Notes under the pieces: generated by a model | Told to the model about the DNA's origin: nothing | Database searches by the model: none | Seen by the model: only the letters and a program-made list of their open reading frames with translations | In this document: positions 7,082 through 16,425 of the stretch, piece after piece | Numbering within the stretch: the stretch's first letter is position 1 | How the letters are laid out: every line of letters starts with the position of its first letter | DNA from: Agathobacter sp. | GTDB taxonomy: Bacteria; Bacillota; Clostridia; Lachnospirales; Lachnospiraceae | Direction of reading: 5' to 3' | Length of the DNA: 64,000 nt | Assembly: GCA_022772675.1 (NCBI GenBank) | Contig: JALEZW010000071.1 | Span: forward strand, 87,597 to 151,596 | Program-made: the position numbers and the translations under genes

Positions 7082-8166
7082 TAGGATTGATACGATTCTT
7101 TAATTGCATTCCAATAGGCAGAAAACGCGCTGGGCACTGCATACTTCTGTGCTGCATCGGAAGCCTCCACAAAAAATAAATCATTTTTTAAATTATGTGG
7201 TTTCTCCACCAGAACTACATAGGCATGCATATGCCATTCTACATGGGAAAAAATATGTTTCGCATCCGGAAGAGGCAGAATACGGACCGGCGATAGTCCC
7301 GCTTTTTTCAGATAATCCAATGCCTCCTTACGGTTTAAAAACTCTTCACAGTTTGGAAGCTCATAAAGGCCCGCCAAAAGGCCTTTCTTCGGGCGCTTAT
7401 GGAGAGCAACACGTTCTCCATCACGAATGACAAATACCGTCCTCTCCTCAATTTTTCGAGCTTTTGCCCGGGTTTTCACAGGAATACAGTCTGTTTTTTT
7501 CTGCAGACGTGCCTCACAAAATTTTTCCCACGGACAGGCTTCACAGTGTGGTGCCCCATTTGGCACACAGACCATGGCTCCCAGTTCCATCAGTGCCTGA
7601 TTAAAATTCCGGGGTATCAGTCCATGGTTTACCTCTTGCACCATCATATTCTGAATCTGTTTTTCCACTCCTTTACGGACAGACTGTTTCATAATATCCG
7701 AATCATCGGCGCACACCCGGGATATCACACGAAGCACATTTCCATCCACCGCCGGAACCGGCTTATTGTATGCAATAGATGCGATGGCTCCCGCTGTATA
7801 ACTGCCAATTCCCTTAAGGGACAGAAGCTTCTCCGGGGTATCCGGAATGACACCATCAAACTGTTCCATCACCTGTTCTGCCGCTGCGTGCAGGTTCCGG
7901 ACCCTGTTATAATAGCCCAGCCCCTCCCACAGCTTTAAATACTTATCCTCCGGACAGGCAGCAAGTGCCGCCACATCCGGAAGTTCTAAGATAAAGCGGG
8001 CAAAATATGGCTTCACGGCTTCTACCCTGGTCTGCTGCAGCATGATTTCCGATACCCACACATAATAGGCACATGGATTTTCACGCCAGGGCAGTATACG
8101 GGCATGCTCCTCAAACCATTCCTGCAACGGCTTTACCAATTTTGTTAAATCAAAATTTGAAATCAT
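7081..8166 (-). CDS. mutY: A/G-specific adenine glycosylase
   Basis: A 361-residue base-excision repair enzyme that removes adenine mispaired with 8-oxoguanine. The N-terminal HhH-GPD fold contains the catalytic acid region (EIMLQQTRVE) and the helix-hairpin-helix LLSLKGIGSYTAGAIAS followed by VDGNVLRV. The iron-sulphur loop has four cysteines (CVPNGAPHC, then CPWEKFC), with seven residues in the first gap. The C-terminal NUDIX-like domain (about residues 235-355) reads the 8-oxoguanine strand. It lies 10 nt downstream of the amylase gene and may be co-transcribed; its ribosome binding site is weak. Confidence 0.95.
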   Translation of the reverse strand: MISNFDLTKLVKPLQEWFEEHARILPWRENPCAYYVWVSEIMLQQTRVEAVKPYFARFILELPDVAALAACPEDKYLKLWEGLGYYNRVRNLHAAAEQVMEQFDGVIPDTPEKLLSLKGIGSYTAGAIASIAYNKPVPAVDGNVLRVISRVCADDSDIMKQSVRKGVEKQIQNMMVQEVNHGLIPRNFNQALMELGAMVCVPNGAPHCEACPWEKFCEARLQKKTDCIPVKTRAKARKIEERTVFVIRDGERVALHKRPKKGLLAGLYELPNCEEFLNRKEALDYLKKAGLSPVRILPLPDAKHIFSHVEWHMHAYVVLVEKPHNLKNDLFFVEASDAAQKYAVPSAFSAYWNAIKESYQS

Positions 8167-8176
8167 GTCAAACCAA

Positions 8177-9484
8177 TTATACTTTCAGGAAATATGCGCT
8201 ATATGGCGGCAGCTCCAGTCCATTGTTTAAGCCAATGGTCTCTCCTGTGATCAGATCCACGGCACTGCCTGCTCCCGCATTAAAGCCTGCAAAGAACGGA
8301 GTATCTGCCGCATTGATGGTCACATAGACTTTCTCTCCCTCATACTCCCGGAGAAATACGCACTGCCCATTCGTAAGAACAGTGGAAGAAAAACCACCAT
8401 ACTGCAGGGCCTTGGATGTCTTCTTTGCCTCAGCCACTTTTGCAATCCAGTCAGTCAGTTCATTCCACTCAGGCTTCTCAAAGGATGGACGAAGGGAAGG
8501 ATCTCCGTTTTCCTTCTTTCCCTCTGCACCCCACTCACTTCCATAATAAACACACGGAATTCCCGGCATGCCAAATGCCAGGGCATAGATAAGGGGCAGA
8601 TGCTTTGGATTGGTCAAAATAGAAGCCACTCGTGTCACATCATGGTTATCCACGAAGGAGAGCAGATGTTTTCCCCTGTAAAGAGTCCAGTTTTCCGGTC
8701 CAAACTGGCGCAGCAGCGAGTGGTTAATTTCAAACATATTCATGCTGTTAAAGCTGGAATACAGTCCCTTGTAACACTCATAGTTTGTAACGGAATGAAG
8801 CATCTCATCGTTCATAAACTGGTTATAATCCCCATGCAGGGTCTCACCAAGCAGGAAGAAATCAGGCTTAAGCTCATCACAGAATTTTCTGAGTCTCCGC
8901 AGAAAATCCTTATCCAGACAGTAAGCCACATCCAGACGCAGTCCGTCAATATCAAATTCCTCTACCCAGCCACGGATAGCAGAAAAAATATGCTGGATCA
9001 CATCTTCGTTACGGAGATTCAGTTTTACCAAATCATAATTGCCTTCCCAGCCCTCATACCATAATCCGTCGTTGTAATTGGAATTGCCGCCGAAATCAAT
9101 CTTTGCAAACCAGTTGACATAAGGAGAGTTTTCCCGGTTCTTAAGCACATCCTCAAATGCCCAGAAGCCTCTTCCCACATGGTTAAACACGCCGTCCAGT
9201 ACGACGCGGATACCTGCCTCATGCAGATTCTTACATACCTCGGTAAAATCCTCATTGGTTCCAAGTCTTGTATCTATTTTTGTGTAATCCCTGGTATTAT
9301 ATCCATGGGTATCCGATTCAAATACCGGTGAGAAATAAATGGCATCTGCCCCCATCTTCTGAATATGAGGAATCCAGTCATTTACTTTTGTAATTCTGCG
9401 CTCCGGCACCCCGTCATTTTCAAAAGGTGCACCGCAAAACCCTAACGGATAAATCTGATAAAAAACACTCTCATAAGCCCACAT
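8177..9484 (-). CDS. GH13 alpha-amylase family glycosidase
   Basis: A 435-residue (beta/alpha)8 glycoside hydrolase acting on alpha-glucans or maltodextrins. The four conserved GH13 regions are present: DGVFNHVG; GLRLDVAY with the nucleophile Asp; LLGETLHGD with the acid/base Glu; and FVDNHDVTR. No signal peptide is seen, so it is probably cytoplasmic and similar to cyclomaltodextrinase/neopullulanase-like enzymes, although the N-terminal CBM34 of those enzymes is missing. The ATG at 9484 has AGGAGGAAAG upstream. It is read from a promoter that shares a palindrome with the divergent crotonase gene. Confidence 0.9.
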   Translation of the reverse strand: MWAYESVFYQIYPLGFCGAPFENDGVPERRITKVNDWIPHIQKMGADAIYFSPVFESDTHGYNTRDYTKIDTRLGTNEDFTEVCKNLHEAGIRVVLDGVFNHVGRGFWAFEDVLKNRENSPYVNWFAKIDFGGNSNYNDGLWYEGWEGNYDLVKLNLRNEDVIQHIFSAIRGWVEEFDIDGLRLDVAYCLDKDFLRRLRKFCDELKPDFFLLGETLHGDYNQFMNDEMLHSVTNYECYKGLYSSFNSMNMFEINHSLLRQFGPENWTLYRGKHLLSFVDNHDVTRVASILTNPKHLPLIYALAFGMPGIPCVYYGSEWGAEGKKENGDPSLRPSFEKPEWNELTDWIAKVAEAKKTSKALQYGGFSSTVLTNGQCVFLREYEGEKVYVTINAADTPFFAGFNAGAGSAVDLITGETIGLNNGLELPPYSAYFLKV

Positions 9485-9578
9485 TGTACTTTCCTCCTGT
9501 AAATAATTATGGCTATGCCCGTTTAGTTCCACAACATTTCGGATGCCGTGTGAACAGTAACTATGACTATTGTACCAT

Positions 9579-9607
9579 ATTATGAAGCAGATACCAAGGA
9601 TTGACAA
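9579..9607 (-). promoter_or_regulatory. candidate promoter of the amylase gene
   Basis: TTGTCA (9607-9602) and CATAAT (9584-9579) have 17-nt spacing on the minus strand. The -35 lies within the palindrome 9601-9618. The leader would be about 88 nt. Confidence 0.45.
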
Positions 9608-9618
9608 AATTTTGTCAA
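9601..9618. promoter_or_regulatory. perfect 18-bp palindromic operator shared by divergent promoters
   Basis: TTGACAAAATTTTGTCAA reads the same on both strands and contains the -35 hexamer of the crotonase promoter and that of the amylase promoter. Its outer TTG...CAA and AA-N4-TT spacing recall the redox repressor Rex site (TTGTTAANNNNTTAACAA), but positions 4-5 differ symmetrically. The protein that binds it is not known. Confidence 0.6.
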
Positions 9619-9629
9619 AGTGATACGAT
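9601..9629 (+). promoter_or_regulatory. promoter of the crotonase gene
   Basis: A consensus -35 (TTGACA, 9601-9606) and TACGAT (9624-9629) are 17 nt apart. The leader of about 45 nt ends in TTAGGAGG before the ATG. Confidence 0.75.
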
Positions 9630-9679
9630 ACTATTATCTGAAAACTGTCAGAAGATATACATTTTAGGAGGATTGTACA

Positions 9680-10483
9680 ATGAGTGAATTCAAGAATTTA
9701 ACTCTGGAAGTAGAAGATCAGATTGCTGTTCTTTCTATTTCCAGACCGGCAGCATTAAACGCATTAAACAGCGAAACATTAGACGAGTTAAACGTCTGCC
9801 TGAGTGAGATCGAGAAGAACGACGATATCAAGGTTGTCATCTTAACAGGTGGTCCTGACAAGAAGGGTAACGCATTCAAGTCCTTCGTAGCCGGTGCCGA
9901 TATCGCTGAGATGGTTAACTTTACTGCTCCGGAGGCACGTGCATTCGGAATCAAGGCATCTGAGCCATTCTTCAAGCTGACAAATATGCGTCAGGTTACC
10001 ATTGCTGCTGTTAACGGATTCGCTTTAGGTGGCGGATGTGAGATTGCCATGAGCTGTGATATCCGTATTGCCAGTGATAACGCTGCATTCGGACAGCCTG
10101 AGTGTGGTCTTGGAATCATTCCCGGATTCGGCGGAACACAGAAGCTTGCCCGTCTGGTAGGCATGGGTCGTGCAAAGGAAATGATTTTTACCTGTGATAA
10201 CATTGATGCAAATGAAGCATACCGTATTGGTCTGGTAAATAAGGTTGTTCCTAAGGAAGAGCTGATGCCTGCTGCAAAGGCTATGGCAAAGAAGATCATC
10301 TCCAAAGGAAGCTATGCTATCTCTGTTGCCAAGGCTGCCATCAACAACGGATACGATATGGATATCAAGAACGCTGTAGAAATGGAAGCAAACCTCTTTG
10401 GTGTTGTTAACGATACCGCTGATAAGAAGGAAGGCATGGGTGCATTTCTTGAGAAGAGACCTGCTACATTAACAGATTTCTAA
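9680..10483 (+). CDS. crt: short-chain enoyl-CoA hydratase (crotonase)
   Basis: A 267-residue crotonase-fold enzyme that hydrates crotonyl-CoA reversibly to 3-hydroxybutyryl-CoA, a step of clostridial butyrate formation. It shows the oxyanion-hole segments AGADIAEM and NGFALGGGCEIAMSCD, and the catalytic glutamate region FGQPECGLGIIPGFGGTQ. Codon use is unusually strong (frequent AAG, GAG, GGT and GTT), unlike its neighbours, which points to high expression. It is a single-gene unit; the rest of the bcd-etf-hbd-thl set is not nearby. Other enoyl-CoA substrates cannot be excluded. Confidence 0.9.
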   Translation: MSEFKNLTLEVEDQIAVLSISRPAALNALNSETLDELNVCLSEIEKNDDIKVVILTGGPDKKGNAFKSFVAGADIAEMVNFTAPEARAFGIKASEPFFKLTNMRQVTIAAVNGFALGGGCEIAMSCDIRIASDNAAFGQPECGLGIIPGFGGTQKLARLVGMGRAKEMIFTCDNIDANEAYRIGLVNKVVPKEELMPAAKAMAKKIISKGSYAISVAKAAINNGYDMDIKNAVEMEANLFGVVNDTADKKEGMGAFLEKRPATLTDF

Positions 10484-10522
10484 AATGATACGGGAAAGTA
10501 TGACATGACATACTGCATTCCA

Positions 10523-10553
10523 AGAGCCCTGTCACATTTTGCGACAGGGCTCT
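10523..10553. terminator. terminator between convergent crt and PTS-EAL genes
   Basis: AGAGCCCTGTC and GACAGGGCTCT form an 11-bp perfect stem with a 9-nt loop, 40 nt after the crt stop. The T-tract is short (TTT) on the plus strand. Confidence 0.65.
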
Positions 10554-10587
10554 TTCCATTAGTTGGAGATAACTGTTAACCAGCTTC

Positions 10588-12675
10588 TTATTCATTTTCT
10601 GTCTGATTCTTCCGGATATACTGTATAAACTCATCCAGTGGAATCGGTTTACTGTATAAATATCCCTGATAACAGGTACATCCCAGTTTCTCCAGAAGCT
10701 TCTGCTGCTCCCTTGTCTCCACATACTCTGCAATCACATCCACATTTAACTCATTTCCCAGTTCTACAATAGAGGAAACAATCTTCTGGTTTGTCTCACT
10801 GGTAAGAAGAGGTCTTGTCAGGGAACCATCCAGTTTCACCACACTGAAAATTTCGGACTGCAGATACAAAAGTGAAGTATGTCCCATACCAAAGTCATCA
10901 ATCAAAAGTCTGTGACCGTTTTCCTTTAACTGGTTTAGTTTTTTCATGATCAGATCTGTTTTAATCAGTATATCCTGTTCTGTAATCTCGATCCAGAGCT
11001 TGTCCGGCTCCACATGATTTCTCTCAAGTTCCTGTTCTATATAGTTTTCGCAGTCCCAAAGCAGGGAATGTGCCGTAAAATTCACGGAAATTTTAAACTC
11101 ACCGCTATAATTCTCCTTAGTTCTGGCAATACCGGCCACCACCTCATCAATAATGAGTTTTTCCAGATCTGGAAGAATTTTCCCTTCCTCCGCCAGATAA
11201 ATGATAAGGGGTGGATAAATCATGCCGTAAAGAGGATGATTCCACCGAAGTAACGCTTCCGCACCGATGCAGCTTCCATCTGCACGTACCTGTGGCTGGT
11301 AAAGAATGTGAAGTTTCCTGTTTTTTACTGCATGTTTCAAATCATGAAGCAGCAAGCGGGACGTGGTACCGATATGGTCCCCTCTTGTCAGAAACATGGG
11401 ATGCTCAATATTTTCCTCTTTACTCTGCAGCTCCTTAATCAGAATCCGTACCTGCTCCTTTGCGCGAATCGTCTCCATTTTCTGATTCGCCCGCAGAAAT
11501 GGTATATAAATCAAAACCCCAACTCCAATACAGAAAAGCTGCAAAAGTGTCCCACGGATTGATCCTGTTGCCAGATACCCGCCCACCAGAACCGGAGCTG
11601 TCCACACCACTTCGTGGGTAACCACCGGTACCAGCCCCATAGCCGTTGCACCATAGGAAATACAGTAGCAGGCCACCGGTGTCAGAATAAACGGTACAAA
11701 CAGAATCGGATTTAAAATAATCGGAAGACCAAAGGTCAGTATCTCGTTAATATTAAAAAGTCCGGTAACCGTTGCAAGCCCTGCCAGTTTTCCGGACCGC
11801 TCCCTCCTGTACAGCATGAGAAGTGCAATAATTACACAGACAGTGGTACCGCTTCCTCCCATGGAAACAAACACATCATAGAAAGACTTTGATAAAATAT
11901 CTACACCATTACATATCATATCATTCTGTGCCACAGGCTCCAGAATATGACTTCCATGCAGTCCGAAAAACCATAACAGATGAACAAAAACGGTGTAGAG
12001 CAGGCCTAAAGTAAATCCACCTCCCTTTGCCACGCCTTTAAAAACAGTAAGCAAAAAAACGTTAATCAGTTCATAGCTGCCATGTACATGAAACGCCATG
12101 CAGATAATCCGGTTGATTACCGCAGAGGAACTGCAGATAATAAGAAGCGGAAAAAAGGTCTGAAATGCCGGCAGACAGATTCCCCCCATTCCGGCAGTAA
12201 AGTTCTCAAGAATCAGCCACCTTATCTTCCGCAAAGCAGAGTATGCCATACAGGAAAGATAGGCAACCAATATTGCCGAAAAACAGCCCACAGACCCAAG
12301 ACTCTTAATGTCAAAATAATCCGTTCCAATATTCACCTGTGCACCAAAAGCGGAAAGTGCAACGATGACATACATTACCATATAGTCAACTGCCACATTC
12401 AACTCCATGGCATAGCTTAAACTGATGGTCACAACCAAAACCACGGAGAACAGCCCAAAGGTTCCCTCATAAATCAGCGTCAGAATGTCATACAGCCAGT
12501 GAAGACTTCCCGTTTCTATCATAGCCTGAAACAATGGTATCGGAAGATTCCGAAGGGCCAGTGCCATACCTCCGGTCAGAATCAGCGGAATCATCATCCC
12601 CAGCGCACGTCTTAATACCTTTGAAAAGAAGCTGCTTTCAAAACGAAATAGAAACTGTTTCACATAATTTCTCAT
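10588..12675 (-). CDS. PTS EIIC-like membrane domain fused to EAL phosphodiesterase
   Basis: A 695-residue protein. The first 395 or so residues are about ten membrane segments of the lactose/cellobiose-type EIIC fold, including LFNINEILTFGLPIILN, the EIIC substrate-binding signature. There is no EIIB or EIIA domain. The cytoplasmic C-terminal part (about 430-690) is an EAL domain with GAEALLRW, SVNFTA, WIEITE, LLIDDFGMG, VVKLDG and AEYVET, so all metal and catalytic acids seem present and it should cleave cyclic-di-GMP. A sugar sensor controlling c-di-GMP is the natural inference. I chose the ATG at 12675 from EIIC alignment; a TTG at 12780 would add 35 residues. Confidence 0.88.
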   Translation of the reverse strand: MRNYVKQFLFRFESSFFSKVLRRALGMMIPLILTGGMALALRNLPIPLFQAMIETGSLHWLYDILTLIYEGTFGLFSVVLVVTISLSYAMELNVAVDYMVMYVIVALSAFGAQVNIGTDYFDIKSLGSVGCFSAILVAYLSCMAYSALRKIRWLILENFTAGMGGICLPAFQTFFPLLIICSSSAVINRIICMAFHVHGSYELINVFLLTVFKGVAKGGGFTLGLLYTVFVHLLWFFGLHGSHILEPVAQNDMICNGVDILSKSFYDVFVSMGGSGTTVCVIIALLMLYRRERSGKLAGLATVTGLFNINEILTFGLPIILNPILFVPFILTPVACYCISYGATAMGLVPVVTHEVVWTAPVLVGGYLATGSIRGTLLQLFCIGVGVLIYIPFLRANQKMETIRAKEQVRILIKELQSKEENIEHPMFLTRGDHIGTTSRLLLHDLKHAVKNRKLHILYQPQVRADGSCIGAEALLRWNHPLYGMIYPPLIIYLAEEGKILPDLEKLIIDEVVAGIARTKENYSGEFKISVNFTAHSLLWDCENYIEQELERNHVEPDKLWIEITEQDILIKTDLIMKKLNQLKENGHRLLIDDFGMGHTSLLYLQSEIFSVVKLDGSLTRPLLTSETNQKIVSSIVELGNELNVDVIAEYVETREQQKLLEKLGCTCYQGYLYSKPIPLDEFIQYIRKNQTENE

Positions 12676-12782
12676 AAAAATCCCTGTCTTTCCCAAATAT
12701 AACTGTCTAAAGCACTTCCATAGCTTCAAAAATCCCCTGCCGTACCGGCTTTTTATGTAAAATGAGAAGTGCTTTTCCAAAC

Positions 12783-12817
12783 GTAACTACCTATTCAGCC
12801 TCCTTACAAATAGTTAC
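12783..12817 (-). promoter_or_regulatory. leader hairpin holding an AAGGAGG in its loop
   Basis: GTAACTA and TAGTTAC pair across a 21-nt loop upstream of the EIIC-EAL gene. AAGGAGG (12805-12799, minus strand) lies in the loop but no ATG follows it at a normal distance. Either translation begins at a rare codon near 12780 or the site is a decoy or relic. Confidence 0.3.
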
Positions 12818-12881
12818 CTCTATACTATTATTTTATCACGCAATGTAACATACTCAAATGTTTTTTGTCAAAAGAATTGTA

Positions 12882-12917
12882 CAAAAAAGGCAGCCAGAAT
12901 TTAGTACTTCTGACTGC
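12882..12917 (-). terminator. terminator of the phospholipase-like gene
   Basis: GCAGTCAGAA and TTCTGGCTGC pair with one mismatch and are followed on the minus strand by CCTTTTTTG. Confidence 0.8.
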
Positions 12918-12928
12918 TTCTCTCCTGT

Positions 12929-13516
12929 CTATGCCAGTCTGTGCTCCCTATGATTTTTCTGGAACAGATAGGCAATTCCATCCACTAGACGCTGGTTTAC
13001 CTGTACAATATTCAAAATATCATGACGGGTATTAAGAGGATTATGAAGATATTCCTCATGTTTTTGTCTAATATACTCCACCAGGGCCTCCAGTGATACA
13101 AACTGCTCATTCTTTTGACCGGTCAGTTTGTTCGCCTCCTCTGTTTTGAGGAAATGGCGAAGTTCATGTTTTAAACGATTCTCATACCTGCAGTGGTCCT
13201 TCATGGTTCCGGGATATACGTGGTTATGGGGATAAGTAAAATAATCTGCCACATAGTGGGTTATCTCCCCAAGATTCATGTAATATCTGCGCTTGCGTTT
13301 CAAAGTCCTCTTTTTCTTTCCTATAATCAGACGTTCCATCCTCTTTTTCACTTGTGGAAATGTCCCTGTAATCTCATGCCTCTTATAAATAAATGACGGC
13401 AGACAGTCCGGAAGTACACTCCCTATATAAAAAGAAAACTTATGCTTTTTCAGCTCTTCATCTGCGGTATTTGCTACAATATAACGTGCCAGTGAAATAT
13501 GTGACTTTTTTCTCAT
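12929..13516 (-). CDS. zinc-dependent phospholipase C-like protein
   Basis: A 195-residue all-helical protein resembling the zn_dep_PLPC family (PF00882). Histidines and acids sit in family-like places: RKKSHISLARYI near the N-terminus, FYIGSVLPDCLPSF, and GEITHYVADYFTYPHN. There is no signal peptide, unlike secreted clostridial phospholipases, so the real substrate inside the cell is uncertain. It stands alone between two terminators. The start is the only suitable ATG; the ribosome binding site (GGAATGG) is weak. Confidence 0.7.
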   Translation of the reverse strand: MRKKSHISLARYIVANTADEELKKHKFSFYIGSVLPDCLPSFIYKRHEITGTFPQVKKRMERLIIGKKKRTLKRKRRYYMNLGEITHYVADYFTYPHNHVYPGTMKDHCRYENRLKHELRHFLKTEEANKLTGQKNEQFVSLEALVEYIRQKHEEYLHNPLNTRHDILNIVQVNQRLVDGIAYLFQKNHREHRLA

Positions 13517-13607
13517 TTATAAGTTACCATTCCTTTCGACAAGCAATTGTTTTTGTATATGCAACCTCTTTCTCCATAGTATAACCATTTCAAGAAAAAT
13601 ACAAGAT

Positions 13608-13656
13608 AAAAATAACTGTTTCCACCATGAAAATTTTGGTAGAAACAGTTATTTTT
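13608..13656 (-). terminator. terminator of glyA-serS
   Basis: AAAAATAACTGTTTC and GAAACAGTTATTTTT pair perfectly over 15 bp, so T-tracts occur on both strands. It ends the glyA-serS transcript and could also stop plus-strand reads. Confidence 0.9.
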
Positions 13657-13664
13657 GTAATTAT

Positions 13665-14954
13665 TTAATGCTTGGGAATCAGTTTTTCCGTACCTCCCAT
13701 ATAAGGTCTGAGTACTTTTGGAATATTCACGCTTCCGTCCTCATTTAAATTGTTCTCAAGAAATGCAATCAGCATACGCGGCGGCGCAACAACCGTATTA
13801 TTCAGAGTATGTGCAAAATACTTCTTTCCATCCTTACCCTTCACACGGATTTTCAGACGTCTCGCCTGTGCATCCCCAAGGTTGGAACAGCTTCCAACCT
13901 CAAAATATTTCTTCTGCCGTGGAGACCACGCCTCTACATCACAGGATTTTACCTTAAGATCTGCCAGATCTCCGGAGCAGCACTCCAGTGTACGCACCGG
14001 AATATCCATACTGCGGAACAAATCGACCGTATTCTGCCAAAGCTTGTCATACCACATCTTTGACTCCTCCGGTTTGCAGACAACAATCATCTCCTGCTTC
14101 TCAAACTGGTGAATACGGTAAACACCACGCTCCTCAATTCCGTGTGCACCCTTTTCCTTGCGGAAGCACGGAGAATAGCTGGTCAAAGTATATGGAAGCT
14201 TTTCTTCATCATTGATGGTATCAATAAATTTTCCAATCATGGAATGCTCAGAAGTTCCGATGAGGTATAAATCTTCTCCCTCAATCTTATACATCATGGC
14301 ATCCATCTCATCAAAACTCATAACACCTGTCACTACATTGGAGCGGATCATAAATGGCGGAACACAGTAAGTAAATCCTCTGTCAATCATGAAGTCCCTT
14401 GCATAGGAAATGACAGCAGAATGCAGTCTCGCAATATCTCCCATCAGATAATAGAATCCGTTTCCTGCAACCTTTCCTGCCGCATCCAGATCAATACCGT
14501 CAAAACGCTCCATAATGTCTGTATGATACGGAATTTCGAAATCCGGAACTACAGGCTCTCCAAATTTCTCGATTTCCACATTGCAGCTGTCATCCTTACC
14601 GATTGGCACAGAGGGATCGATGATATTTGGAATTGTCATCATAATCTTCGTAACCTTCTCGGAAAGTTCCTTTTCCCTGGTCTCTAACTCTGCGAGTCTT
14701 TCCGCATTGGCAGAAACCTCTGCCTTAACCTTCTCAGCCTCTTCCTTTTTGCCCTGGCCCATCAGTGCACCAATCTGCTTGGAAAGCTTGTTACGGCTGG
14801 CCCGAAGCTCATCTGCCTCTGCCTGTGCAGCCCGTGCCTGTGCGTCCAGCTGGATGACCTCGTCTACCAGCGGCAGCTTCTGATCCTGAAATTTTTTCCG
14901 GATATTTTCCTTTACAACCTCCGGATTCTCACGTAAAAATTTTAAATCAATCAT
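13665..14954 (-). CDS. serS: seryl-tRNA synthetase
   Basis: A 429-residue class II aminoacyl-tRNA synthetase charging tRNA-Ser. The N-terminal 110 residues form the antiparallel coiled-coil arm (heptad-rich, ELRASRNKLSKQIG). Motif 2 reads FRKEKGAHG...RVHQF-like (YRIHQFEKQE) and motif 3 contains NNTVVAPPRMLIAFLE. Length is normal. It begins 17 nt after glyA and is co-transcribed with it, which links serine use in one-carbon metabolism with serine charging. No T-box is visible upstream. Confidence 0.98.
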   Translation of the reverse strand: MIDLKFLRENPEVVKENIRKKFQDQKLPLVDEVIQLDAQARAAQAEADELRASRNKLSKQIGALMGQGKKEEAEKVKAEVSANAERLAELETREKELSEKVTKIMMTIPNIIDPSVPIGKDDSCNVEIEKFGEPVVPDFEIPYHTDIMERFDGIDLDAAGKVAGNGFYYLMGDIARLHSAVISYARDFMIDRGFTYCVPPFMIRSNVVTGVMSFDEMDAMMYKIEGEDLYLIGTSEHSMIGKFIDTINDEEKLPYTLTSYSPCFRKEKGAHGIEERGVYRIHQFEKQEMIVVCKPEESKMWYDKLWQNTVDLFRSMDIPVRTLECCSGDLADLKVKSCDVEAWSPRQKKYFEVGSCSNLGDAQARRLKIRVKGKDGKKYFAHTLNNTVVAPPRMLIAFLENNLNEDGSVNIPKVLRPYMGGTEKLIPKH

Positions 14955-14971
14955 GATTTCCTCCAGTTTGA

Positions 14972-16219
14972 CTAGTTCATACCCTTAAGAGGATACTTAT
15001 CTGTTAATGTCTTAATAATTGCCTGTGCTTCAGGAACAGCAGCCTCACCCTTCTTGATAATGAGGGCAATTGCCTCTGCGACCTGATCGAAATCATCTTC
15101 CTTTAAGCCTCTGGATGTAGCAGCCGGTGTACCCAGACGGATACCGCTTGTTACGAAAGGCTTTTGCGGATCATTTGGAATTGTGTTCTTATTGGCAGTG
15201 ATATGTGCGCTGTCAAGAAGCTTCTCAACTGCCTTTCCTGTCAGGTCATAGGGAGTCAGATCTACCAGCATCAGATGGTTGTCCGTTCCTCCGGATACGA
15301 TCTTAATATCCCGCTTCTGCAGTCCCTTGCACAGAGCCTGTGCATTCTTTATAATCTGGGACTGGTATTCCTTGAATTCAGGCTGTAATGCCTCCTTGAA
15401 GCAGACTGCCTTTGCCGCAATCACATGCATGAGTGGTCCGCCCTGTGTTCCCGGGAAGATTGCCTTATTGAAATTATACTTTTTATTTACTTCCTCACTG
15501 CACATAATCATGCCGCCCCGCGGTCCGCGAAGGGTTTTATGGGTGGTTGTAGTAACCACATCCGCATAGGGAATCGGGCTTGGATGAAGCCCTGCTGCAA
15601 CCAGACCTGCGATATGTGCCATATCCACCATAAGAACTGCGCCGACTTCATCTGCGATCTCACGGAATTTCTTAAAATCAATGGTTCTTGCATAGGCAGA
15701 TGCGCCCGCAATGATCATTTTCGGCTTGCACTCCAGTGCAATCTCTCTTACCTTATCATAATCGATAAATCCCTCATCATTGACACCGTAAGGAACCACA
15801 TGAAAATAGGTACCGGAAAAATTAACCGGTGAGCCATGTGTCAAATGTCCACCATGATCCAGATTCATCCCCATAATCGTATCACCCGGCTGTAAAATGG
15901 CAAACTGCACTGCCATATTTGCCTGTGCGCCGGAATGGGGCTGTACATTCACATACTCACAGCCAAACAGTTCCTTTGCCCGTTCTCTTGCAAGATTCTC
16001 TACCACATCTACGCACTCACAGCCACCGTAGTATCTCTTACCCGGATATCCCTCTGCATATTTGTTTGTCAAAATACTTCCCATTGCTGACATAACTGCC
16101 GGACTTACCCAGTTTTCAGAGGCAATCAGCTCGATGTGACTGTTCTGTCTGTCAAATTCAGATGTAATAGCTTCTGCGATTTCCGGATCTACGGAACGAA
16201 TATCTTCCAGTGTATACAT
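14972..16219 (-). CDS. glyA: serine hydroxymethyltransferase
   Basis: A 415-residue PLP enzyme interconverting serine and tetrahydrofolate with glycine and 5,10-methylene-tetrahydrofolate. The PLP lysine lies in [16 protein letters not shown], and other family segments are [14 protein letters not shown] and [21 protein letters not shown] precedes the ATG. It is the first gene of glyA-serS, with a consensus promoter at 16282-16310. Confidence 0.98.
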   Translation of the reverse strand: MYTLEDIRSVDPEIAEAITSEFDRQNSHIELIASENWVSPAVMSAMGSILTNKYAEGYPGKRYYGGCECVDVVENLARERAKELFGCEYVNVQPHSGAQANMAVQFAILQPGDTIMGMNLDHGGHLTHGSPVNFSGTYFHVVPYGVNDEGFIDYDKVREIALECKPKMIIAGASAYARTIDFKKFREIADEVGAVLMVDMAHIAGLVAAGLHPSPIPYADVVTTTTHKTLRGPRGGMIMCSEEVNKKYNFNKAIFPGTQGGPLMHVIAAKAVCFKEALQPEFKEYQSQIIKNAQALCKGLQKRDIKIVSGGTDNHLMLVDLTPYDLTGKAVEKLLDSAHITANKNTIPNDPQKPFVTSGIRLGTPAATSRGLKEDDFDQVAEAIALIIKKGEAAVPEAQAIIKTLTDKYPLKGMN

Positions 16220-16281
16220 ATTTTCTCCTTCTTTCCCTGATTATTTTTCACATTTCAGTGCTGCGTGCACCACTAGGTTTC

Positions 16282-16310
16282 ATTATACCCGATAATTTTG
16301 CTCATTGCAA
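16282..16310 (-). promoter_or_regulatory. glyA promoter
   Basis: TTGCAA (16310-16305) and TATAAT (16287-16282) are 17 nt apart on the minus strand. The leader of about 60 nt has a short AGTG...CACT inverted repeat. Confidence 0.75.
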
Positions 16311-16339
16311 TGTCCGTTTTCTTAATTTCTGAAAAGCAA

Positions 16340-16363
16340 ATGAGCCGGAAAAATCCGGCTCAT
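16340..16363 (-). terminator. terminator of the acyl-transfer operon
   Basis: ATGAGCCGGA and TCCGGCTCAT pair perfectly around a 4-nt loop. The minus-strand tail is TTTGCTTTTC, 60 nt after the AMP ligase stop. Confidence 0.75.
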
Positions 16364-16425
16364 CCTTACTGATATGACTATCACTTTTCATACGCAGCTT
16401 ATGATTCTGAAGTTCTCACATAACC

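Noticed and set aside
9601..9618. The palindrome as a terminator.
   Set aside because: It overlaps promoter -35 boxes, has no loop or T-tract and no gene ends there.
14955..16300. A T-box leader upstream of glyA-serS or serS.
   Set aside because: The gap before serS is 17 nt and the glyA leader is too short; no T-box sequence or antiterminator is seen.
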